A DNA stretch of 64,000 nucleotides from Calendula officinalis (Eukaryota > Streptophyta > Magnoliopsida > Asterales > Asteraceae). Positions 12,705-24,260 of the stretch are shown one piece after another. The notes below the pieces were generated by a model that saw nothing but the letters and a program-made list of their open reading frames with translations, was not told the DNA's origin and searched no databases. Positions within the stretch are counted from its first letter, which is position 1. Each line of letters begins with the position of its first letter. The position numbers and the translations under genes were made by a program. The stretch lies in contig OY970824.1 in assembly GCA_963853835.1 (NCBI GenBank), forward strand, positions 72,488,372 through 72,552,371, in the 5' to 3' direction.

Positions 12705-14130
12705 TTAGAAGCACTTCCTGTGGACAATGGATGGGCCAGACTCGTCATATTCACCCTTGGAAATCCACATCTAATTAACACAAATATACAAAACAAATTA
12801 GCTTGAGAATAATTTAATGATTAAAATTAGAAATATTGTTTTTTTTTTAACTTACCTGTTGGAAGGTGCTGAGTGAAGCAAGGATAGATCCACCGATCCA
12901 GACACTGTACTTCCTCTCTGGTGGTGCAACAACCTTAATCTTCATGCTGCTGGGAGCAAGGGCAGTGATTTCCTTGCTCATCCTGTCAGCAATACCCGGG
13001 AACATAGTAGAACCACCACTAAGAACAATGTTACCATAAAGATCCTTCCTGATATCAACATCACACTTCATGATTGAATTGTAAGTTGTCTCGTGAATAC
13101 CAGCAGCTTCCATTCCAATCAATGATGGCTGGAACAAGACCTCTGGGCAACGGAATCTTTCTGCTCCAATAGTAATCACTTGTCCATCTGGCAATTCGTA
13201 ATTCTTCTCAACTGATGAGCTACTTTTTGCAGTTTCAAGTTCTTGTTCATAGTCCAATGCAACATATGCAAGCTTCTCCTTCATGTCACGCACAATTTCC
13301 CGTTCAGCAGTGGTGGTGAACATGTAACCTCTTTCAGTCAAGATCTTCATCAAGGAATCAGTAAGATCACGTCCAGCAAGATCAAGACGAAGAATGGCAT
13401 GAGGTAAAGCATAACCCTCATAAATTGGGACTGTATGTGACACACCATCTCCAGAATCCAACACGATACCTATGCAAAAACCAAAAAAAAACATGCTTTA
13501 AGTATGTTCACATAAGAACATTTAATCAAACACAAATGAGAAAAAAAGAATTCTTAAAAAGAACTAACCGGTTGTACGACCACTGGCGTAAAGTGAAAGC
13601 ACGGCCTGAATTGCTACGTACATGGCAGGGACATTAAAGGTTTCAAACATAATCTGAGTCATCTTTTCTCTGTTAGCTTTGGGATTTAAAGGTGCCTCTG
13701 TGAGAAGAACTGGATGTTCCTCAGGAGCAACACGAAGCTCATTGTAGAAAGTGTGATGCCAAATCTTTTCCATGTCATCCCAGTTGCTCACAATACCATG
13801 TTCAATAGGATACTTCAAAGTGAGGATACCTCTTTTGGACTGTGCTTCATCTCCTACATAAGCATCCTTTTGTCCCATACCTACCATAACACCAGTATGT
13901 CTTGGTCTACCAACGATACTTGGAAATACTGCCCTTGGTGCATCATCACCAGCGAACCCAGCCTGGTTATTAAATTAACAAACAAAATCAGTTCAAACTG
14001 AACACTCTCAAAGCCAAAAAGTAGAGCAAAAAACTGATCTAATAGATAAGAACAGGCACAAACAACTAACCTTCACCATCCCGGTTCCATTGTCACAGAC
14101 AAGAGGCTGAATATCCTCAGTATCGGCCAT
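12705..14130 (-). CDS. Actin, copy 1
   Basis: Coding exons are 14071-14130 (60 nt), 13569-13962 (394 nt), 12856-13469 (614 nt) and 12705-12770 (66 nt), all with GT-AG junctions. They total 1134 nt, 377 residues. Exon sizes and intron positions (after codons 20, 151/152 and 356) are those of typical plant actins. The protein starts [20 protein letters not shown] and ends [11 protein letters not shown]; the nucleotide-binding DNGTG and LDSGDG loops are present. It would assemble into cytoplasmic F-actin. A non-coding leader exon (about 14799-14930) and leader intron precede the ATG. The product is identical to copy 2, and exon 3 is identical at nucleotide level. The subclass (vegetative or reproductive) was not decided. 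Confidence 0.97.
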
Positions 14131-14140
14131 TTTTTATAAA

Positions 14141-14798
14141 CTGTAGCACAGAAACAAATATTAGAGTTCAATTACACAACATGTGAAATACAGCTAAACA
14201 GAATCTAAACTACCTAAAATAAACTACCTCTAATTGCACAAATAAAGGATCTAAGTAAATTTTGACTTAATTATACTAAGCAAATCTCTAAAACAGTTAG
14301 GCTTGTGATTTTAGACTTAGGTGTTACACATACGTGAGCAATTTAAAAGGTACATCAACTAATCGATTGTTATTATGATACCGACCAAACACAACTTACA
14401 TACGAACCACAATTGGATCTTCACAATTTTGAGTAAATTATTTAAGGAGATCACAGATCGTGAAATACTACAGATCGCTGTAATCAGAATCGTAAACCAA
14501 CAGATCTGGTAACGTCATGTTAGAAGTTTTACACGCAAGTCAGAAATGAGTAACAGATAGCAGATCTAAGTAAATCTGAAACAGATCAAGCGATCCTATC
14601 GCATAATCAGATGAAGCTGCTAGTACAAAGCAAAAACAACAAATTTAACTTTAATCTCAATGAACTACATCAAATAACTAGTAAGAACAGCTTTTACAAA
14701 TTAATAATAGAAAGAATTCCAGAGATTCGGATCTTCAACTGCTAAAAACCTACCAAAAACATGAGTCATATTAAAGTCAAAGGAGATTCAAAATTTAC
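14141..14798 (-). promoter_or_regulatory. Actin 1 leader intron
   Basis: A 658-bp intron in the 5' untranslated region. Donor ACG|GTAAAT lies at 14799/14798 and acceptor CTACAG ends at 14141, 10 bp before the ATG. Plant actin genes usually have such an intron, and it often raises expression. The leader exon upstream contains a CT-rich stretch. A TATA-like CATATA sits in CT-rich DNA near 14950. Confidence 0.75.
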
Positions 14799-14999
14799 CG
14801 TAATTAAAAGTAGATCGGAGTAGAAGACGATAATGATTCAAAGAAGAAGAAGCTAATCTCGGAGAAGAACGCCGGCTACTTGAACCCTAGCCTTCAGTTC
14901 TCTCTCTCTCTTTGGAAATGGGAAAGAAAGGGGAAGTGGAGGAGAGTATATGGAGAAAGAGGGAGAATCATTCGGACCATGAGAAAAGATAGAGTGACC

Positions 15000-15943
15000 T
15001 GTCGATGACAGCCCTTCGTCATGCCAGCCTTACGATCTTCACGCTGCTTCCTTCTTGTCCGTCCGATCTTACTCTTCTACTTTTATCGTTGTTAGGGTTA
15101 AAGTAAAAATCGAAACTAAATTCTCACTAACATTGTTATGAAAAATGCTAATTCTTGGTCACTTCCCATTTTTTTCATTAGACGTTTCTTACTTTCTTTT
15201 TGTTTGGGTTTTGCTAAACAATGTGGTTGTAACATATTTAACTTTAGGTATAGAAACATTTAAATTTATATAGTTTTTAGTTTAAATACTTTATTTTTTA
15301 CAAACATCCAATTTCTAATAATATTAAAACACGTAGACAATAAAAAAAATCATACACGCACATACACATGTTTTTGATATAAACATCATTTCAAGAAAAT
15401 AAAGCTAAAACACTATTATAACAAAATATAGCAATTAAGATAAATTTTGGACAAGGGGTTCATATGAGTTTTGATCACCTATGACTTGAGTTTAGACATA
15501 CTTTAATGCACTAATAAGTTTATATCATGAGTTTCAAGTGTTTTAATTAAAATTACATTGTGTTTGCTTATAGAAGACATTATGAGAATTTTAGCTAAGA
15601 ATAAATCTAACTCCCTTATGGTTTATTATTATTATATTAATCACCTTCCAGTTATGCGTAAAGAAGAAACGAACTTTGCATTTTGTAATCAGAACTAAAT
15701 TGATGAGCGAAAGATTTCCTCTTATTAATTTATATGTATATATCTCATCTAGTGATTGTGAGTTGGTAGCTGAATAACTTACAGATGTTGCATCCGTAAT
15801 TTTAGCACAAACATATATAATGAGGTTTAAATTAGGTGTCGTTCGAAAAATATACTATATATAATGAGGTTGCTTGAAAGAGTTTATTAGCTTATCTTAT
15901 CTTAATAAGCTTCTAATTATAATTGAATAAACTTTAAGCCTAA
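15000..15943. other. Actin 1 upstream region, AT-rich
   Basis: The first 100 bp or so match the promoter-proximal region of actin copy 2 (GACCTGTCG.TGACAGCC and CGTCCGATCT). Around 15115-15135 is the sequence that in copy 2 carries a SINE. Beyond about 15150 there is no similarity and no gene. Confidence 0.5.
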
Positions 15944-16824
15944 GGGTGTGTTTGGTACAGAGAATGGGAATTACAGAGAAATGATTGCAGAGAATGAAAT
16001 TGTAGAGAAAGGGAATTAGTCTGGAGAATGAGAATTGACTATTCTGTTTGGTAGCACAGAGACTTCAACAGAGAATTACAACAAATAATCATTTCTCTTG
16101 TTTGGTACAACAAAAAAAAACCCATAGAAAATTATACAAACTTTATAATTAGCAAACATATTTTTTCCCCAGAACAGTCATTACTAAAACATAAAACATA
16201 CAAATATTATGAATAAATTAATAATAATAGTGCATTAATAAAATCAATAATAACATAAAAAAACATAAACTATATTCATTTTCAAAAAAATCAATTCAAT
16301 ATTACAAAAGTTAATATATTTAAATAAAATAATGAAGAACGACCGACTCATACAGTTTCTGTAACAAAATTGAATTAGCAGTCCATTCGTAGTTGTATGT
16401 GAAGACATAATTTTCCTTGCGTTTTTAATAAAGTTGTTTGCCATTAAAAATAAAAAAAAATGTGACCACATAATTTTCCAAAATTCTTCAAGTTCATGTG
16501 ATTGTATTTCCCAATAGCGTTTCACAACAATCCCAATGTGGAAAACTGCATTGGAAAATAATCACAAAAATAATATTTTGTTTTTCAATAAGAAAGTGTA
16601 AAATAGGATTTTATGAAGTCTGCAATGGAGATTTGAAGTCTCCGTGTTCTTTTTTCTTTTCCCAACTTTTGATTCTCACCAATTCCCTTTGTATAATAGA
16701 GAATTAAAACCAGAGAATAGGAAACTTTATTTCTCTCCACTTTTCTTTTCTCGGTGCAACCAAACAAGAGACTTGTTTGATAATTCCATTTCTCACCCAT
16801 CAATTCTCTGTACCAAACACACCC
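15944..16824. mobile_element. Tourist/PIF-Harbinger-type element, 881 bp
   Basis: The left end GGGTGTGTTTGGTACAGAGA and the right end TCTCTGTACCAAACACACCC are inverted copies, flanked by the 3-bp direct repeat TAA (15941-15943 and 16825-16827). This is the terminus and target size of PIF/Harbinger elements. No transposase was seen, so it is non-autonomous. Confidence 0.85.
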
Positions 16825-16827
16825 TAA

Positions 16828-17415
16828 TAAACTTGTGTTTCGAAGGAGATTGTACTTATGAGCTTATTTACATCTCCTTAGAGAAGTCATTTTAGTATAG
16901 CTTTTTAAAGTTTATTTAAGGAGTTTTTAGTGTTTTACATTTTTATTATCCACCTAACTTCATCTCTTTCTTTTCTTCACAACTTATTTTTTTATAACTT
17001 TTTTTAGTGATTTTACAATATTCATATCCATATCCATATACTTCGTAGTAATTTAAAAAGCTAACAAATTAATAAGATTTAGCCTTTTAAAATTAAGATT
17101 TTCCAAACATCCCCATAATTAACGTAGCATAAATTAAGAACACTTACATATCCCTTCTTTTTCATGAAGATTTAGTTTTATAAACGCTCTTTTACATGGT
17201 TAATTATTAATTAATGATAAAAGGTACCTACGTGTGCAGGGCACGTGACTGATTTAACGTAGGAAATTGACGATGCATGTTAAAAAGGACCAAAATGCAA
17301 CAAAACGATAAAAAATATCTGGGGTTTGAACTTTAAAAAATGACCAAAATTGCATAAAATAATTACTTAAAATACCATTTATGCAATTAACTCTAAATAC
17401 AAATATAAAAGAAAT
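16828..17415. other. Intergenic, AT-rich
   Basis: No gene, RNA or clear repeat was recognised. Confidence 0.4.
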
Positions 17416-17426
17416 ACCAAAGAAGT

Positions 17427-17560
17427 TTTTTTTTTCTTTTTTTCTTTTTTCGAAACGGCAAATCCTAATCTACTCCTAATTACCACCTATATACACGAAG
17501 AGACTCGAACCCTGACCACAAGGTCGAGAGGCAAACACCATACTATTAGGCCAAAGGCCA
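17427..17560 (-). mobile_element. tRNA-derived SINE with 11-bp target duplication
   Basis: Read on minus, an A-box TGGCCTAATAGTATGG is followed by the B-box GGGTTCGAGTCTC, a short body and a pyrimidine/T-rich tail (seen on minus as A/G-rich at 17427-17450). ACCAAAGAAGT flanks it at 17416-17426 and 17561-17571, a perfect target-site duplication. Confidence 0.88.
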
Positions 17561-17571
17561 ACCAAAGAAGT

Positions 17572-18975
17572 GTTGACAAATTAAAGAAAAGAATTGTCAG
17601 AGTAAACAATTTGTTGGAACCAGACAATAAATTAATATTACTTAATCGGTCAAGAACTGAGGCTTATGCGACATGTCATTACGTCAACAAACACATAATG
17701 GCGGAAATAAATAAGCACCGAAATATATTATCTTTTGGTCAAAAGGTATAAGATAACACATAAATAAAGAAAACACAAATTAAAAGGGATATAAAAAATG
17801 ACTGCTAACCTCCATCATAATGTTAATTTATTAAAAAAAATGTGAGACTGACTCAACTACTCGAGCCATTGGCCTAACAACTTGTTGAAAGTAAAATAAC
17901 AGTTATTGAAAGTTGCTTGAAGTAAAATGAGGGGAAGGAATTGCGCCTGCGTGTTGATGTGAATTGTAGAAAATATTGATGTTTGTGATAATTGAACGAA
18001 CAATTTACTGGAGTAAAAAAAAAACAAAGAAAAAGTCGCATAGAACTTAATTCCGTCTATACAATTAGGTCTGCACCATATGTAAAATCTAATATGTGTT
18101 AGGCATTTTGGAGTATACATGCAAAGTTGTTGAAAGGCTTGACAAGTGGTCTACTGGTAAGTTCAGATACGCTGACGTAGTATTGAATCTTTTAGAGGTC
18201 AAGATAGCAGAACTTGTATTCAGGTTGATGAACATGTCCCCTTTCGGAGATGTATATTGCAATTGTTTTTCTGTTTCTTTGTGGACAAGCAGACAATATG
18301 AAAAAGCATCGGTAATATAACATCTTCAACTATACGGGATAATAGAAGTAATTAACTTGGTTTTATTTATCTTTTTGAACGAGTAATTTAGCAGGATTTC
18401 CAGACAGAAGAGGTAAAAGGGAAATCTCGATATAACTTGTGCATAAGCTATTCAATATATAACATTTTCGCAAGAATAAACGTAGCAATCTCATTCAACG
18501 TTTTACACGTTATTTTGTCTTCTTTTAATCGAAATTTTTAACCCACCTCCCTTATTGACTTTTGTGGCCATACATTTTATTTCGTATATTATATTTTAAT
18601 GTTTCTTAATACTATATTTTTACAATATATGCCTACAGATTGCAATCCTAACATAATGTTGCCCGAGTGACATAAGCTTATCCTGTAGCCTTAAGTTTTC
18701 GTTTTTGTTTTTATTACTATTAACTTCATGTAAATATATATTATAAACCTTAAAGTATCAAAAATACCAGCAACAAGTTAATGAAATATAGGTTTTGGGA
18801 TTGAATTTCATATTATAGTTAATTTTATGTAAATAATATAAACTTATAATATTAGACCTATTAGACAAATATCCTTTTTAACTTTTATTCCCAAAATTCA
18901 AATCCAAACCCAAAAAACAAACACACCTTACAAAAATCATGCACTACTCAACATATATTGCATGTATGTTTTAAT
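17572..18975. other. Intergenic, probably the body of an upstream Helitron
   Basis: No recognised gene. A Helitron-like 3' end lies at 19008, so part of this stretch may be that element. Its 5' end was not found. Confidence 0.4.
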
Positions 18976-19008
18976 ACCCGCTGCAACACGCGGGTCAATT
19001 ACCGCTAG
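18976..19008 (+). mobile_element. Helitron 3' terminus
   Basis: A hairpin ACCCGC...GCGGGT (18976-18995) lies 9 bp before CTAG at 19005-19008, followed by T. This is the canonical Helitron 3' end. The 5' end of this element was not identified. Confidence 0.7.
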
Positions 19009-20456
19009 TTGTTACAATACAAGCATGATATAGTGGCACTTAGAGACATATTCATGGCATGTAATCTATCTATATATTAAAAGAAAGGATTTTGAAAAAT
19101 AAATCCACGTTAGATGATGAATCACAATGCCAGATGTGCATTCATGCCACGTTTGACTACCACGTTTCCTTCTCCCCATTATCATAGGTGTCTTTCCATA
19201 ATTTCAGGCATAATTTTAGAAGCAGTTATATTTTCCACCATTATCTTTGAAACGGTTTCTCACACATTTTTAAGGTAAGCTTTCTGCCTTTCTCTCATCT
19301 TCTTCAGTTCGTTCGATGATGTCCTTCTTCTAATTTTCTCTATAAACCCGATTTTGGACAGCTTACACAAGAAACCCTAACCCGGTTTTGGAGAGCTAGA
19401 ACAGAGACCTAAAACCTTAAGGTCTGCACCACCTGGTATGTTTTTGTTTCAATTCGATTTGTCACATTTCTCATTTCTTATTTCTGAATTTCGATTTGTT
19501 CTAGCTAGGTCAGAATCTGTTTTCTTATATTTGTTGTTGTCTTACGCTCTCTGCTTCCGTCTTGAAAATCCGATTGATTGAGAAATTGTTGTTTGTATGT
19601 GGATTTGTTGTCTTATTGCAAACGATTTTAGTTGTATCGAATCGTATACTTTCTAATTTAAAATACTACTGAAGGTTTTGCTTGGCGATGCTTGGATTAC
19701 CAGTAATTGTAGCTTTAATTTTTGGATTTGGTTTAGCAATTGCCATTGTTATTGAAAATATTTAATCACATTTCTGATCATCATGATGTCTGCAATTTTA
19801 AATTTGAAATGTGATTTAGATCTCTGTTTTAATGTTCATGTGAACTGAATTATTTGATGTGGGTTTTGATAAATTTGACATTCATTATGTATATTTGGCT
19901 GAAAATGAACTTTTTACAAGGGTAATTTATCATGTGAATTTCATCTCTATTTTAAAAAGATTGTCACAATGCTTGCAATACACTACTTGGTGCTGGTGCT
20001 TGTACTACACTCTTAATCTCAACTTGCTTTACAACATATTTATTACTGGGAAAAATCAGAAGAACAAAAAGCCATAATGAGAATTATGCTTATGGCCCCA
20101 ATTTATTCTGTTAACTCTTTTGCGCTTGAATTATGCTAACGTCAAAGTGCTGTATTTGAAAGTGTTTGTGAAAAAGCCTCAACGATATTTTGCAGATATA
20201 GTTGAAGGATATGGGATCTGGAAATGGGATTTATTTTGGGGTGAGTTTAATTTGGAATCCAAATGGTTGATGAGGGCAAGTAAGTCGCTTTTATTTTCTT
20301 CAAAATTCTCTTATTAAAAATATAACTAGAATCGACCCGTTCATAAGTAAATGAGTCAAACTTGCCAACTCATATATAACTTCAGACAGTTTTTATTGTG
20401 AATCAACCCAAATTGATTCTTATGGTCGTTTATGCATTAAATATGATCACAAAAAC

Positions 20457-20719
20457 TACATTATTACAATAATATTAATCTAACATTTAACAATATAGTT
20501 GATTATTTATGCTTTTAAGCATTAATAATATGCTTAAGCGACTTTTAAGCCATTTTACCCATCTTCATTTTACCCAAGGCTTTAAGTTTGACCCGGTTTG
20601 ACTTTTTAGGGTTGATCCTAGGCCTAAATTGAACCATTCACAGTTCAAAACTTGGGACTAATTTACTTTATCAATGGGTCAATTCAGATTATGTTTTTTT
20701 AACTGGGCAAATGGGTCAA
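20457..20719 (+). repeat. 263-bp direct repeat, copy A
   Basis: By eye identical to 21467-21729, from TACATTATTACAAT to GGGCAAATGGGTCAA. It lies inside the 19069-23501 Helitron candidate. Confidence 0.9.
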
Positions 20720-20839
20720 TTCAGAAATTACGTCAACTGTGCAAACAAATTGGGAAAAAGTAATGGCAATAACCAAAATTCACGGCAAGACTTATGGAAA
20801 TCCAAAATTCACGGCAACACTTATTTTGAATAGTTATAA

Positions 20840-21132
20840 CTCCGATTTTTCCATCCTCTTCGCCCGTGATTTCATGCCGTCATCTCCCCGATTTAAGGTT
20901 TTTTTTTTTTTAAATTGCGATTCAACAATCTGCTATGCAGAATTTAGCCGTCATGTGGTGATACTTGCTGCCGTGATGATTTCAGGCCACTCCTTCTGCA
21001 ACTCCGATTTGTTCATCCTCTTCGCCCATGATTTCATGCCATCATCTCCCCGATTTAAGGTTTTTTTTAAAAAAATTGTGATTCAACAATCTGCTTTGCA
21101 GAATGTAGCCGTCATGTGGTGATACTTGCTGG
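20840..21132 (+). repeat. Tandem duplication, period about 162 bp
   Basis: A block from CTCCGATTT through CTCTTCGCCC, ATTCAACAATCTGCT and GTGGTGATACTTGCTG occurs at 20840-20970 and again at 21002-21132, with a few substitutions and a length difference in an A/T run. The second copy runs into the GAHGCGKST sequence. Confidence 0.85.
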
Positions 21133-21466
21133 TGCACATGGATGTGGCAAATCGACCATCTATGGTTCACAATTAGAAAAGAAAACCCCCTAAAGTTCAT
21201 TCTCGATTATGGAAGGTATTGGTTCAATTTAGTATTTAGTTACTAAAGTTCATTCTCATTTAGTATTTTATCATCTTCTTTGTTTTTCGTAATTTTGTTT
21301 TGTTGTTATTCTGCTACTTTTTTGTTTTTCGCTTTTTACAAATTATTTGGAAATTTTAGATAAATCAAAATCAATCCGTAGTTCTTTTGGATACACTCCA
21401 TCGGTTACAATAAAAAGCACACTTTTATTGACCGTACAAATCAGTAGGTCCTATAGATGACATATT

Positions 21467-21729
21467 TACATTATTACAATAATATTAATCTAACATTTAA
21501 CAATATAGTTGATTATTTATGCTTTTAAGCATTAATAATATGCTTAAGCGACTTTTAAGCCATTTTACCCATCTTCATTTTACCCAAGGCTTTAAGTTTG
21601 ACCCGGTTTGACTTTTTAGGGTTGATCCTAGGCCTAAATTGAACCATTCACAGTTCAAAACTTGGGACTAATTTACTTTATCAATGGGTCAATTCAGATT
21701 ATGTTTTTTTAACTGGGCAAATGGGTCAA
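21467..21729 (+). repeat. 263-bp direct repeat, copy B
   Basis: A perfect copy of 20457-20719 at an offset of 1010 bp. Copies A and B bracket about 750 bp. Confidence 0.9.
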
Positions 21730-23501
21730 AAATGAAAGTTGTAGTCAAATGGGTCGACAGATTTTCAAAATTTGTGGTCCATTCATTTTGTTCAAAAAGT
21801 TAGATCATTCTTATAAAAGATGCAAATTATGGATGAATGTGTTACAGGTCAACCCGACCTGACCCCGACACATACAAAACTTACCCGCTTTGACGTGTTA
21901 GTCTGTATCCCAAGTTGTCCATTTTCGACCCATTTACTAACCAATTGGGTGATCCGGCATATATATCGAATGGGTCGAACGCCAACTTTAAGTTGATTAT
22001 TGCCACTTGAAAAATCAGAATCAAATAGTTGACCAAAACTTGGGATATTATATAATTTTCCATATCTGTATGTAGATAATAACTTCAACACATTTGTAAC
22101 TAAATGGGTCAAAATTCCCACATCTAAATTCACATCATACTTAACAGATGACAATTTGAATTTAATCAGGCATTCTCTATAACTTTCTTTGGCGAGTGGA
22201 GTGACAAAAGACAGTTTAACATCTATTTTAAAGTATTTATTTTAATATACATATATATATATTTTTCACTTTGGGTACTTTTTTACTAAATATAAAATTT
22301 ATATAATTTTCAGATAGATAAAATTGGTTTAGCTGCTGCTGAGGATCCAATCGGTGTTGTTCTTGGAGGAATATCTTCTTAGTAAAAGTAAAAACACATA
22401 ATCAAAGGTAATTTTAGAAAATTAAATTAACTCCTTCATTATTAACTCTCTTTGTTTTCTATGTATTTTCATAGTAAAACCAATTTGATGCTTGAAAATG
22501 TTTATTATGAAAATATTTTATAAAATTAACTTTATTTAGGTAAAAGAATTGATTATGTCTTTGCTCAGCCATATCCTCCATCTCCTTCATTATCATCTTT
22601 TTCAATCACTTATCATCATGTTGTCATTCTCCATATATATCTCTAAATTGTTTAATTGTTGTAGTGTTTTTGAAAGACTATTGAGCTTCTTCCATGCTTG
22701 TGAATTTATTGGGTGATTAGAAATAGATGTACATTTTTTTGTAAATTTAGCACTAGCCTTATCACAGTTAGTATATGTTCTCTTCAAATTTGCATAAATA
22801 GATTGTGTATGTAGCTCACTGAAAGTGTAACAATGCAGGTTATATGGGTGACTCAACATCAACGAAATATGGGATATGTGAAATCAAAATTTATTATATA
22901 ATGTTAGCTTAATATGCAAGGATATCAATGATCAGATAGATAGCTTAGGCCTTAGGAAGTGTTTGGGATTGCTTACTCCTGTTGGTTGAGATGATGACTC
23001 AAGACCATGGCCTCTCTCGCCAGCTGTCCTTGACCAATGGATACGGTACACCTCTTACTTAAATAACTAATATTATACTCCGTACTATCTTTTTATGGAA
23101 ATCCATGAAAGTTCACCATTTTGCTGTAATATTCTTTATATGATGTATCAAATTATAAGTTGTACATTTGTCTACATTTCTATACCTTACATATAACAAG
23201 CATATGAAGAATTTTTCAGAAATTAATTTAATGATATTGTAACGAAGCATGTGAAAGTTGGATATGTTTATGTCAACATTCTGATATGCGATGATTCATA
23301 GTAAGATTAATGAATTATGTTGCGTTTTTTTACATTCTTTGTACTTTAGCTTCATTCTATAGAATCGATTTGTGTTATGCTTGTGTATTAGAATGATTAG
23401 TACAAATGCGTACAACACGTGTTTCTTACATCTTTTTTACTTTGATATGTTTGTAAAAATTTCTATAAGTCACCCGTGATTTATCACAGGTTATAGGCTA
23501 G

Positions 23502-23870
23502 TTTAAACATAGAAAAAGGGGTCAGATTAGGGGCCATTTGATTTGCATCCGACTCACGGTCTGCATATCAGACACGGTCAAACAATTTCGCGGTCCTATC
23601 CAAATGAAAAGACCAAAAAAAAAAACAAATAACCAAAATTTTAAATTCAGTTAGCAACAAACTCAATCGGTGACTAACTTAATCAGCAACTATCAAACAA
23701 CTCCTTAATCATAACTGATGAAATGCAGCACCCAGATTCTAGTTGAGCATGATTACAAATGTTATCATATGGAAGGTTATATTTCAAAATGTTATCGTAT
23801 GGAAGGTTATATTTCAAAATGATACACAAGCAGTGGAAATAGAAGGTACACCAAGAAAAATCAACAATAA
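23502..23870. other. Spacer between Helitron and actin 2
   Basis: It contains a 30-bp tandem duplication (ATGTTATC.TATGGAAGGTT, about 23759-23820) and no gene. Confidence 0.5.
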
Positions 23871-24260
23871 ATATTAATCCTTATAAATGATAAAATAACC
23901 ACAAACTGAGTCTAAGACAAAATCTGGTTCAAGTAGAAGGCATTAACACAACTATTGCCAACAAACAGATTAAAAAAATAAAAAGGACGATGACCCACAG
24001 ACAGAAAAGACGGTTTGAAATTCATAATACGACATCACAACCACTCTCCAACTACAAACATCACTGGCAGCGTTTGACAAATGGGGCAGATGGATTAGAG
24101 ATGAACATGGCGTTGCTTCCCTTACTTGCCTTATCCCATTTGTACCAAACATCTGCCAGTCATTACTTTAATATTCACATGAAACAAAACACAAAAAAAA
24201 TAGCAATAAAAAACCAAAAACAAATAAACCTCAATCTTCAAAAGCAACAAAACCCCATAC

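Larger units (their letters stand above)
19069..23501 (+). mobile_element. Helitron candidate, 4.4 kb, with captured sequence
   Basis: The 5' end TCTATATATTAAAAG is preceded by A. The 3' end has a hairpin (CCCGTGA...TCACAGG, 23473-23490) and CTAG at 23498-23501 followed by T. This fits Helitron ends and insertion between A and T. Near the 5' end there is leader-exon-like DNA (AAACCCTAACCC) with a donor-like GTATG at 19437. Further in, 21105-21170 reads HVVILAGAHGCGKSTI, a Walker A-like loop of unknown origin. Another short frame (22320-22380) reads AAAEDPIGVVLGG. No Rep/helicase was seen, so it would be non-autonomous. Confidence 0.6.

Noticed and set aside
12502..12778. Open frames overlapping the actin 1 3' region on both strands
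   Set aside because: They cover the actin 3' untranslated region and last exon in other frames, with no family signature.
20457..21729. LTR retrotransposon with 263-bp LTRs
   Set aside because: The repeats do not start TG and end CA, there is no primer-binding site or polypurine tract, and only 750 bp of non-coding DNA lies between.
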